From contig NZ_KK073768.1 in NCBI RefSeq assembly GCF_000582685.1, positions 1,971,216 through 2,035,215 of the forward strand: a stretch of 64,000 nucleotides of DNA. The letters run 5' to 3'. Positions 17,035-25,121 of the stretch are shown one piece after another. Both the position numbers and the translations under genes were made by a program. Positions within the stretch are counted from its first letter, which is position 1. Each line of letters starts with the position of its first letter. The notes beneath the pieces were generated by a model. That model had not been told where the DNA came from and made no database searches. It saw nothing but the letters and a program-made list of their open reading frames with translations. This DNA comes from [Scytonema hofmanni] UTEX 2349 (GTDB lineage Bacteria; Cyanobacteriota; Cyanobacteriia; Cyanobacteriales; Nostocaceae).

Positions 17035-17463
17035 TTGATTGTGATTATAATACCGCTTTTTCTAACTTTAAATAATCCGGGTGCATCCCAGTTTTTATTA
17101 TTCGATGAAATAATAAAATTTAATCTGTCATTGCGTTCGCGTTGCGCGTCTCGTAGAGAGGAACGTTCGCAATGACGCTTATATTGTTAGATTTTGCATT
17201 CATTGGGATGCTCCCAATAATCCGAGTTAAGTTTTTTTTTAATTCACTGTAAAATTTTCGTTAATTGCAAAATTTTCGACTTTAATTTAGTCAACTATGG
17301 TCTAACCTACGGCATAATAATTTGGAGTCTATTTATTTAGTATGGAGCAGTAAATGAGCCAAATGTTATTTTTTTAAGCTCTAAGTTTGACACGTATAAA
17401 TACCAAATCAGGGTCAGCATTTTTCTTTATTGATAAAAACGGTAATTTTTTAATTTATTACAA
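17035..17463. other. Intergenic region with nested repeats
   Basis: A 429-bp gap in the che locus. It holds a repeat element at 17079-17215 with a second inverted repeat inside, followed by AT-rich DNA that probably carries a promoter for the PatA-like gene. No gene seen. Confidence 0.5.
17079..17215. repeat. Nested MITE-like repeat
   Basis: GGGTGCATCCCA (17079-17090) and TGGGATGCTCCC (17204-17215) are near-complementary ends. Inside, 17127-17176 is a second inverted repeat with GTCATTGCG ends and a GCGTCTCGTAGAGAG centre, a common cyanobacterial dispersed sequence. This looks like one element inserted in another. Confidence 0.6.
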
Positions 17464-18624
17464 ATGACACTAACAAGGCTGACTAAAGAATTAGACAACC
17501 TGAGTAAAGATGATAATGATGGAGTGCTAATTCTAAGCAACCATACAGTCGTTTGGAATCTTTATCTTACCTGTGGTAAACTACTCTATGCTACAAGTGA
17601 GGTGCATCCTGTAAGGCGTTGGCATAGAGCCTTAAAACAGCATTGCCCTAAGTGGAACTGGGGTGTTGACTCCTCTCAATTGTCGAAAGACTTGCCTTGG
17701 GAATGTCAGATTCTCGCTCAAGGAATCAGTCAAAGGCAACTGAGCGCTATCCAAGCTAAGTTAGTAATCCGTAATATTGTCCAAGAATGTTTTTTTGAGC
17801 TAAATAGCTACGCAGACTTCAAGATGGACTGGAAACCCAGGCAAAAGCATATATGGCATCTCTCTATGGTGGTCATACCCTTATCTTCTTGGGAAATACT
17901 ATCAGTTGTTAACAAAGCAACGAACATGCAGCAAAAATGGGAAGCTGCTGGTTTAGGTAACATCAGTCCGACCCTTGCTCCAGTTTTAAAGCCAGGAGTA
18001 GAACCTTTAGCGCTCCCAATTTTCCAGAAGTATCTCAACAGTCAGTTTACCTTATGGGATATTGCTTTAGAACAAGAAAAATCGGTGACAGAGGTAACTC
18101 TCTCCTTAATTCCTTGGGTTGAGAAGGGTATGCTGGAATTCCAAAACATTCCAGATTTACAATTACCAACTGTCAAACAAACAGTTGCGGCAACACTCCC
18201 CCAATTAACAACCCAACCTCCTAAATTTGTCGAGAAACAACCTTTAATCGCCTGTATTGATGATAGTCCCGTGTTGGCTCACACTTTAAAAAAAATCTTG
18301 CTCCCAGCCGGATATCAAATGTTGAGTATTCCAGAACCGATGCGGGGGTTCTCTCAACTCATCGAACACAAGCCTGATTTAATTTTGTTAGACCTGCTTC
18401 TGCCAAATGCTGACGGCTATAGTATCTGTAAATTTTTGCGAGACACTCCCGTTTTTAAGGATACGCCGATTATTATCTTGACAGGTCAAAATACACCAAT
18501 TGATCGCGCCCATGCTACTGTAGTTGGTGCAACTGAGTTTTTAGGCAAGCCTCCACAGCCGCAAGAATTGCTATATATTGTTCAAAAATATCTTGGGCAA
18601 TCAAAGTCATCTAAAGTTGGTTAA
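17464..18624 (+). CDS. PatA-like response regulator with C-terminal receiver
   Basis: A 386-residue protein of the cyanobacterial PatA class: an N-terminal PATAN/DUF4388-like region (about 1-125), a helical middle, and a C-terminal CheY-like receiver (about 260-380) with phospho-acceptor Asp in Leu-Leu-Asp-Leu-Leu-Leu-Pro-Asn-Ala-Asp-Gly. Such regulators are typical output proteins of cyanobacterial pilus-based taxis and of heterocyst patterning. As the last gene of the locus it is the likely target of the CheA encoded upstream, since no free-standing CheY is present. Confidence 0.85.
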   Translation: MTLTRLTKELDNLSKDDNDGVLILSNHTVVWNLYLTCGKLLYATSEVHPVRRWHRALKQHCPKWNWGVDSSQLSKDLPWECQILAQGISQRQLSAIQAKLVIRNIVQECFFELNSYADFKMDWKPRQKHIWHLSMVVIPLSSWEILSVVNKATNMQQKWEAAGLGNISPTLAPVLKPGVEPLALPIFQKYLNSQFTLWDIALEQEKSVTEVTLSLIPWVEKGMLEFQNIPDLQLPTVKQTVAATLPQLTTQPPKFVEKQPLIACIDDSPVLAHTLKKILLPAGYQMLSIPEPMRGFSQLIEHKPDLILLDLLLPNADGYSICKFLRDTPVFKDTPIIILTGQNTPIDRAHATVVGATEFLGKPPQPQELLYIVQKYLGQSKSSKVG

Positions 18625-18625
18625 C

Positions 18626-18678
18626 AAAAAGCCGGATACAGAGGAAAATGTGAAAGTTTCTCTGTTATCCGGCTTTTT
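18626..18678 (+). terminator. Rho-independent-type terminator after the che locus
   Basis: AAAAAGCCGGATA-CAGAG and CTCTG-TTATCCGGCTTTTT form a long near-perfect stem with a 13-nt loop directly after the PatA-like gene stop codon, ending in a T-run. Confidence 0.88.
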
Positions 18679-18735
18679 AAAGTTTTACTTTCACTGAATG
18701 TACTACAGCATTATTGCAATTTGATGATTAGTTTC

Positions 18736-18899
18736 ATATCATGTCCGGTTAATTAACACTAATAGAAACATCGTAACCCTCGTAAAGTAAAGACGTTCCA
18801 CCGGAACGTCTCTACAATATACAGAAGATTTCAGGTAAATGAAGTACATATATAAAACCCGAAAATGAATGTAGAGACGTGGCAATGCTACGTCTCTAC
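18736..18899. repeat. Composite dispersed repeat
   Basis: Begins with ATATCATGTCCGG. It contains AGACGTTCC-ACC-GGAACGTCT at 18791-18811, then a block (18822-18899) nearly identical to 63925-64000, ending in the palindrome GTAGAGACGT...ACGTCTCTAC (18871-18899). Confidence 0.75.
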
Positions 18900-18916
18900 G
18901 TATTTTGTGGAGAAGT

Positions 18917-20320
18917 CTATTGCAAATTAATTGAGAAATGAGTAATTAAAGTATTCCTTTCGTAGGACAGCAAGTAAATATGCAGGAGATTGGGATTATC
19001 TTTATCAAGGTGCATAGCTGATCCATCAACTGCTAAGTGGTGATGATCTATCCACTTATCTTTTGAATCTAGCAAAACACTGAAGTAAGGGCTTTGATCT
19101 GGATGATTCTTTTCTAATTCTTCGTAGCTTTGATAAAAAGGAGGTATTCCAATTCCCATAGGCATATACAAACCCTTGGAATAGTCCGCTACTGCCAACT
19201 TGGGAAGTTCCTTTAAATTAACACCGCTGATGAATAATTTATTTGTTTCACCAGTTTTTGTATCGCTGAATAACAACTCAATTTCCTGTAAATTCTGCTC
19301 AACACCTACAGGCTTAATGTTTCTCAAAATCGCCTTTTCAAATTTGCCTATTCTCCAGTATTCATTTCCCCAAGGTTTCTTAGAATCGTAAACTCCTGGT
19401 GGACGGAAAGTTGCAAATTTTATTTCATTTTCATTACTGTAAAAATCTTTCCATGTTGTCAGATTTTTCGCGAGTGTAGTTCTAACTTTTCTTGCTTGCT
19501 CTCCTGATACAATTATTCTTTCATCAGGCAGAAACTTAGTAGCAACTTCTTTTTGATCAATTACTTTTCTGAGCAAATCAGTTTTTACTACTGTCCCGCT
19601 CGGATCTTGCCAATGTTCTAATCTCCACCAATGCTTCCAATAAGACATGTTATTGATATTTTCAAAGACATTTTTGTAGAGTCCCATCGGGAAGGTAAAC
19701 CAGCTTTGATAGTAAAGGGATTTATTATTATCCTCTTTCGTAAAAAGCAAAATTTCCCAATATCCTGCATTTAAGCAGTTATTGGCTAAAGCAATTTCAG
19801 TGAGATTTTGCTTTTCAAAACCATCTCCTCCGCTAATTTCTATATGTTCGGAATTAGCAGGAAAACTAATCTGTTGTCTGTTCCACTCTCTGTCTGTTAA
19901 GGCAATTACTTCTAAACCTTCATCTTTTTTAACCCATTCAGGTACTTTCGGTACTAAGAGTTTCAGATCAACATTTTTGACAACTATCTTTGCTGTTTTT
20001 TCGTTAGTTGGTTCCAGTACAAAATCGAAGTGAGTATTATCTCTTTTGACAACTGTTAACTTTCTGCTGGAATATCTTTGGAAACTTTTGGCTAATGGAG
20101 CAGGATTTTCAGGATACTCGGCATTAGATATTTCTTGTAATTTTACTGAGTTTTGATTGTCAAATTTATATCTGGAAGTAAACCAGAAAGCTCCCACACT
20201 AATCAAACCAAGAGATATAGCCAGAGTAGTAAATAAAATCTGTTTCTTCGTAACTTTTAAATTAGCTTTACCAAGTAGTTTTCTGCTCTTGACTCTTTGC
20301 ACCGCTGATGTATTACTCAT
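18917..20320 (-). CDS. Unknown membrane-anchored protein
   Basis: A 467-residue protein that I do not recognise. A basic N-terminus is followed by one hydrophobic segment (about residues 27-48), so most of the chain should face the periplasm. The rest is mixed beta/alpha, rich in aromatic residues, with clusters such as Tyr-Trp-Lys-His-Trp-Trp-Arg, Pro-Pro-Gly-Val-Tyr and Asp-His-His-His-Leu. It has no obvious catalytic motif. It is transcribed divergently from the CHAT-ATPase operon, sharing a 433-bp intergenic region, so joint regulation is possible but unproven. Confidence 0.65.
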   Translation of the reverse strand: MSNTSAVQRVKSRKLLGKANLKVTKKQILFTTLAISLGLISVGAFWFTSRYKFDNQNSVKLQEISNAEYPENPAPLAKSFQRYSSRKLTVVKRDNTHFDFVLEPTNEKTAKIVVKNVDLKLLVPKVPEWVKKDEGLEVIALTDREWNRQQISFPANSEHIEISGGDGFEKQNLTEIALANNCLNAGYWEILLFTKEDNNKSLYYQSWFTFPMGLYKNVFENINNMSYWKHWWRLEHWQDPSGTVVKTDLLRKVIDQKEVATKFLPDERIIVSGEQARKVRTTLAKNLTTWKDFYSNENEIKFATFRPPGVYDSKKPWGNEYWRIGKFEKAILRNIKPVGVEQNLQEIELLFSDTKTGETNKLFISGVNLKELPKLAVADYSKGLYMPMGIGIPPFYQSYEELEKNHPDQSPYFSVLLDSKDKWIDHHHLAVDGSAMHLDKDNPNLLHIYLLSYERNTLITHFSINLQ

Positions 20321-20753
20321 TTGGAGAAGTCCACCAAATTAGAATTATTGTCGAATAGCATACCCTATAAATTGAGTTTTTTCATGACTGTTAATGAAAA
20401 AAGATATCAAAATTTTTTATCTTATGGGAATGCGATCGCCCGGTTATTAATTAATGACATAACTCTTGATTGGTCGAATGTGGTTAGGTCGATATTAATG
20501 GAAAAATACAGTCAGAGCGCGATTTGTTGCAATTGAGCCATGTGATTTTACGCACGCTTGAAGGTAGGAATGATTTGTTTGCTGTCCGGAATGAGTTTTG
20601 GTGGAGATGAAGTCTTTTTATATCTCTTTATAAAAACATTAAAATGAAAGAAATACTTAAGTAAATTCTAGTAAGTGTACTGGTACAAGTTTAACAAAAC
20701 TCATATTTAGTCATAAACGATGGTAAGTAATTTAGCTTAAGGAACGATTCTGA
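20321..20753. promoter_or_regulatory. Divergent intergenic region with an rsmE 5' relic
   Basis: Contains the promoters of the divergent unknown gene and the CHAT operon. At 20519-20556 a 38-bp segment matches the start region of rsmE (8478-8515) at 34 of 38 positions. No gene seen. Confidence 0.5.
20519..20556 (-). repeat. Relic copy of the rsmE start region
   Basis: On the minus strand it reads CGTGCGTAAAATCACATGGC and continues as CTCAATTGCAACAAATCGC, so it includes the start codon and first seven codons of RsmE (Met-Ala-Gln-Leu-Gln-Gln-Ile) plus about 15 nt of leader. Similarity stops at both ends. Confidence 0.7.
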
Positions 20754-22322
20754 ATGAGCAACGATCGCCTGATTAAAATTCTGTTTTTGACTGCTGAACC
20801 TACTGATAGTGCTAGACTTCGTTTAGGGCGCGAGTTAGAAGATATTAAAGAAAGGCTGCGACTAGCGAACCTGCAAGGAATGTTTGTACTAGATGAGCGA
20901 CGTTCTGCACGTCCGCAAGATATAAGCCAAGCCATACATGATTTTCAGCCAAATATTGTACATTTTTCTGGTCATGGAGAAAGTACTGGTGAGCTTTGCT
21001 TTGAAAATGAGCTTGGTAAAACACAGTCAGTAACACCTGAAGCTTTAGCCGCATTGTTTAAATTAGTTACGGCTCATGTTAATTGCGTGGTGCTGAATGC
21101 TTGTTATTCAGATATTCAGGCTCTTGCTATTGTTGAGCATATACCTTTTGTGATTGGCATGAAAAGAGCGATCGGCGATAAAGCAGCGATCGCTTTTGCA
21201 GTTGGTTTCTACAAAGCGCTGGGGGCAAAGCGTTCAATCGAAGAAGCTTATGAGTTTGGCTGTGTGGAAATTCAACTACAAGGAATTCCCGAAGAGTCAA
21301 CCCCAGTTTTGCGGAAAAAAGAAGAGCGATCGCCTGCGATGTTTTATCTAGAACGTCCGACGATGGAAAAGCGTTGTTATGAAGAGATTAAGCAACCCGG
21401 TTGTCTGATTCGCATCAAAGCACCTGAGAACATGGGCAAAACGTGGCTGATGAATCGGATAGTCGCTTATGCCAGAGGAAATGGTTATAAGACAGTAAGT
21501 TTAAGCATTAAAGGATTAGTTGATGGGATTTCCAGCGATGAGGAAACATTCTTGCGATCGCTATGTGTGGCTGTAGGTGACGAGTTAGAGTTACCTAATA
21601 ATTTAAATCAACATTGGGACGATAAAGTGACTTGCATCTTCAACTGCACGATGTACTTTCAAAAATACTTGCTGACAAATTCTAGTCCTCTAGTATTAGC
21701 CTTAAATTATCTAGATTTAGTCTTTGAACAGCCAGCGATCGCTAACAATTTTTGTAATATGCTGCGAGATTGGCACGACAAAGCAAGACGCGGCGATAAA
21801 ATTAGCGAAATTTGGCAAAAACTCCGCTTAATAATTGTCCATTCTACCGAAGTTTATGCTTCCCTAGATATTAATACTTCACCACTTGCTAATGTGGGTT
21901 TAGTAATTGAATTACCCGAATTAAAATTGGATCAAGTAGAACGTTTGCTCAAGTTGCATCAACTTAATTTAACACAAGCTCAGGTGAGGCAACTTATGGA
22001 TTTATTAGGAGGACATCCTTTATTGCTGCGAATGGCTTGCGATTACCTGACACTTCATGAAATTCCCTTTAAAAAATTATTGGAAATTGCTCCTACCCTA
22101 GAAGGACCGTTCAGAAATCATTTACTCGAACACTTGAGTAAAATTGGAAATAATCAAGAGTTAAAAACGGCATTTCGTCAAGTTGTTACGGCTGAAAACC
22201 CAGTTCAGTTACCTCCGAATATTGCTAGGTCATTACATCGTTTGGGACTGGTGAAGCTAGAAAGAAACTTTGTCAAACCACGTTGCAAATTATATCGTCA
22301 ATTTTTCCGCGTTCATCTTTAA
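20754..22322 (+). CDS. CHAT (caspase-like) domain fused to an AAA-type ATPase
   Basis: A 522-residue predicted cytoplasmic protein. Residues 1-185 form a CHAT domain with an intact candidate catalytic dyad: His74 in His-Phe-Ser-Gly-His-Gly and Cys117 in Leu-Asn-Ala-Cys-Tyr-Ser. Residues about 200-520 resemble the cyanobacterial AAA_35 ATPase family: a variant P-loop (Ala-Pro-Glu-Asn-Met-Gly-Lys-Thr), a Walker-B-like Leu-Ala-Leu-Asn-Tyr-Leu-Asp, and Gly-Gly-His-Pro-Leu-Leu-Leu-Arg-Met. CHAT domains are caspase-related proteases used in bacterial regulated-death and defence systems. The next gene starts 17 nt later and encodes another AAA_35 protein, so the two ATPase domains may co-assemble. 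The substrate is unknown. Confidence 0.85.
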   Translation: MSNDRLIKILFLTAEPTDSARLRLGRELEDIKERLRLANLQGMFVLDERRSARPQDISQAIHDFQPNIVHFSGHGESTGELCFENELGKTQSVTPEALAALFKLVTAHVNCVVLNACYSDIQALAIVEHIPFVIGMKRAIGDKAAIAFAVGFYKALGAKRSIEEAYEFGCVEIQLQGIPEESTPVLRKKEERSPAMFYLERPTMEKRCYEEIKQPGCLIRIKAPENMGKTWLMNRIVAYARGNGYKTVSLSIKGLVDGISSDEETFLRSLCVAVGDELELPNNLNQHWDDKVTCIFNCTMYFQKYLLTNSSPLVLALNYLDLVFEQPAIANNFCNMLRDWHDKARRGDKISEIWQKLRLIIVHSTEVYASLDINTSPLANVGLVIELPELKLDQVERLLKLHQLNLTQAQVRQLMDLLGGHPLLLRMACDYLTLHEIPFKKLLEIAPTLEGPFRNHLLEHLSKIGNNQELKTAFRQVVTAENPVQLPPNIARSLHRLGLVKLERNFVKPRCKLYRQFFRVHL

Positions 22323-22339
22323 CTACCAGGGAAAAAATA

Positions 22340-25036
22340 ATGAGTAACCAACAGCAATACTACCAAGTAGGAGGGACTTTAAAACCTGAAGACCCTAGTT
22401 ATATTGAGCGACAAGCCGATAAAAATCTTTACGAAGGACTACAAGCTGGTAAATTTTGCTACGTATTCAATTCCCGACAAATGGGTAAGTCTAGCTTACA
22501 AGTACGAGTTAGTAAAAGATTAGCAAATGAAGGATTTCGGTGTGTTTTAATTAGCTTGGAAAGTTTTGGCGCTAGAGGAGTGACTCAAGAGCAATGGTAT
22601 TATACTTTCATTCAAGATTTAGCAGATAAACTTGACTTACCAAATGAGCGATTAGAAACTTGGTTGTATGAGAGCAAGTCTTTGACACATGTGAAGCGCT
22701 TTAGTGAGTTTTTTGAAAAAATATTATTCCTAGAAAATTATCAAAATATTGTTATCTTTTTAGACGAAATTGATACAGTTCTCAGTCTAGATTTTCCGAC
22801 CAATGATTTTTTTGCTTTCATTAGATATTGTTATAATCAACGCGCTATTAATCCTAATTTTAAACGAATTACTTTTTCTTTGTTGGGAGTAGCTACACCC
22901 TCACAACTAATTCAAGATAATCAGCGTACACCTTTTAATATTGGTGAAGCGATTCAACTAAAAGGTTTTTCATTTGATGAAGCTCGAACTCTAGCTCAAG
23001 GTTTAGAAAGTAAAGTAAGTGATTCTCAAATTGCTGAAGCAATTATTCAAGAGATACTCAACTGGACTGATGGTCAACCTTTTCTCACTCAAAAAATATG
23101 TCAAATAATAGTGAATGATGAAGAAATTATTCCTATTGAGAAAAGATTGATATCTAAATATGTTGAGGAATTAGTTATATCTCGCATAATAACTAACTGG
23201 GAAGAACAGGATAATCCACAGCATTTAAGGACTATTCGCGATAGAATTATCAACAGTAAAGAGTCAACTTTTAAATTACTTAAGCTTTACCAAAAGATTA
23301 GACAAAACCAAGAATTACTAGCTGACGACACTCCCGAACAAAGTGAATTAATTTTGTCAGGGTTAGTATTAGAAAATAACCGAAAATTAAAAATTTATAA
23401 CCGCATTTATAAATTTGTCTTTGATTCACAATGGGTTAGTGAACTATTAGCAGATAAAAGACCCTATGAAGAAGAGTTATTAGGATGGTTATCTTCTGGT
23501 CAAAATAAATCTTGGCTGTTGCAGGGGCAAAAATTACGAACCGCAATGGAATGGTGCGCTGGAAAAAATTTGACTATTGAAGATTATCAATTTATCAATG
23601 CTAGCGAAGAATTAGCAATAAAAAACTATCGTTGGCGTTTTATCTGGGGAATACCTGCAAGTCTACTAATCATTGGAAGTGGCTTCTTTGTATGGCATGA
23701 CTGGCAAAGAATTAATGCTCAAATAGTGCAAATACAACAAAATATAAGTCCTCCATACGTCTTGGACCCAGAACTATTTAGCCAAGGAGAGCGGACTTTT
23801 CGTATAGGCGATGGAGTTGTTAGCTCAGAAGATGCCATTACAACTTTTAAAAATAAAAATTATTCAGAAGCCATTAATCAATTTGAAAAATTGAAAAATA
23901 TTGAGCGTGGTAATCCAGAGTTTGAAATTTACTACAACAATGCGCTAGCACATAAAAAGGGTAATTATTTAAGTTTGGCAGCTGTTGTACCTGTAGATGC
24001 TAGAAAGGAAAATGTTAAAGAAATATTGAGGGGAGTCGCACAAGCGCAGGCTAATTTTAACAACAAAGGGGGATTAAAAGGTAGATTATTGAATATTGTA
24101 ATCGCCAATGACAGTAATAATCAAATCCGAGCGCAAAAAGTCGCCCAAGAATTGGTTAAAGACCAAAATGTTTTGGGAGTGATTGGGCATAATAATAGTG
24201 AAGCTACTCGAGCTGCACTTTATAAGTATGAAAAAGCTCGTTTACCAATGATATCTCCTACTAGCACCAGTACTTTATTAAGACATCAACAAAGTAAAGT
24301 TTTTTTCAGAACAGTCACTTCCGATCAGGCAAGTGGTGAAAAATTAGCCGATTACGCCATAAAGAATAACATTAAACGAGTAGTTATTTACAATAGATAT
24401 CAAGATATCTATAGTGAGAGCCTAACGAATGCGTTTGCAACATTCTTTATAAAGCAAGGTGGAAAAGTTCTACGGACTAAAAATTTGGCAGATCCGAAAC
24501 TGGATGCACGTTATGAAGTATATCTTAGTGCAATTGAGTATAAAGCCGATGCAGCTATCTTTTTTCCAAACACCGAACTAACTTATAAAGCGATTGAGAT
24601 TGCTCGCGCACAACAACTTTCCAACTTCCCTAGAAAACTAAAAATGCTGGGAGGAGATTCTTTATATAGTTCACAGATTCTTAAAATAGGTCAAAAGGCT
24701 ATTGAAGGCTTAATTTTGGCAATTCCCTGGTATAACGACAAATCATCCAATTCACAACAATCTCAATTTGTAGGTGAAGCTAGGAAAAGATGGGAAGAAG
24801 ATCGAATTAGCTGGGAAACCGCTACTAGTTATGATGCGACTCAGGCTTTTATTAAAGCTATGTCTTCGTCTGACAATCCGTCTCGACAAAGTGTACTTGA
24901 AAAACTCCCATCTATTAATCTTTCGCCTGATGAAAGTTCAGGAGATGGACTACAGTTCATCAATGGTGAGCGTGAACAAGAAGCAGTCCTGGTTAAAGTC
25001 GTTAATGGTGATTTTGTAAAAGTGGATGAAAATTAG
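22340..25036 (+). CDS. AAA_35 ATPase - transmembrane - periplasmic amino-acid-binding sensor fusion
   Basis: An 898-residue protein. Residues about 1-350 are an AAA_35 ATPase with a clear P-loop (Ser-Arg-Gln-Met-Gly-Lys-Ser-Ser, Lys50) and Walker B (Ile-Phe-Leu-Asp-Glu-Ile-Asp). A transmembrane helix follows at about 434-454, a short helical (TPR-like) segment at about 490-540, then a type I periplasmic-binding fold of the branched-chain amino acid receptor class (about 543-898; Gly-Val-Ile-Gly-His-Asn-Asn-Ser, Pro-Met-Ile-Ser-Pro-Thr-Ser-Thr-Ser). The layout is that of a one-chain sensor: ligand outside, ATPase inside. It is not a transporter component, since no permease is nearby. ATG 22340 follows AGGG; the frame is open upstream to 22283. 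Confidence 0.85.
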   Translation: MSNQQQYYQVGGTLKPEDPSYIERQADKNLYEGLQAGKFCYVFNSRQMGKSSLQVRVSKRLANEGFRCVLISLESFGARGVTQEQWYYTFIQDLADKLDLPNERLETWLYESKSLTHVKRFSEFFEKILFLENYQNIVIFLDEIDTVLSLDFPTNDFFAFIRYCYNQRAINPNFKRITFSLLGVATPSQLIQDNQRTPFNIGEAIQLKGFSFDEARTLAQGLESKVSDSQIAEAIIQEILNWTDGQPFLTQKICQIIVNDEEIIPIEKRLISKYVEELVISRIITNWEEQDNPQHLRTIRDRIINSKESTFKLLKLYQKIRQNQELLADDTPEQSELILSGLVLENNRKLKIYNRIYKFVFDSQWVSELLADKRPYEEELLGWLSSGQNKSWLLQGQKLRTAMEWCAGKNLTIEDYQFINASEELAIKNYRWRFIWGIPASLLIIGSGFFVWHDWQRINAQIVQIQQNISPPYVLDPELFSQGERTFRIGDGVVSSEDAITTFKNKNYSEAINQFEKLKNIERGNPEFEIYYNNALAHKKGNYLSLAAVVPVDARKENVKEILRGVAQAQANFNNKGGLKGRLLNIVIANDSNNQIRAQKVAQELVKDQNVLGVIGHNNSEATRAALYKYEKARLPMISPTSTSTLLRHQQSKVFFRTVTSDQASGEKLADYAIKNNIKRVVIYNRYQDIYSESLTNAFATFFIKQGGKVLRTKNLADPKLDARYEVYLSAIEYKADAAIFFPNTELTYKAIEIARAQQLSNFPRKLKMLGGDSLYSSQILKIGQKAIEGLILAIPWYNDKSSNSQQSQFVGEARKRWEEDRISWETATSYDATQAFIKAMSSSDNPSRQSVLEKLPSINLSPDESSGDGLQFINGEREQEAVLVKVVNGDFVKVDEN

Positions 25037-25064
25037 TGTTGCGTCAAGATTGATGTGATGAATT

Positions 25065-25100
25065 TGTAGTTTGCGCTTTAGCGCTAAAGCGCAAACTACA
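25065..25100. terminator. 36-bp perfect palindrome between convergent genes
   Basis: TGTAGTTTGCGCTTTAGC and its exact complement, between the sensor-ATPase gene and the convergent sulfite reductase gene. It can fold as a strong hairpin on either strand and could act as a bidirectional transcription barrier. It may also be a dispersed palindromic repeat. Confidence 0.7.
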
Positions 25101-25121
25101 AGCTAAGTCTGTGCCTAATTC

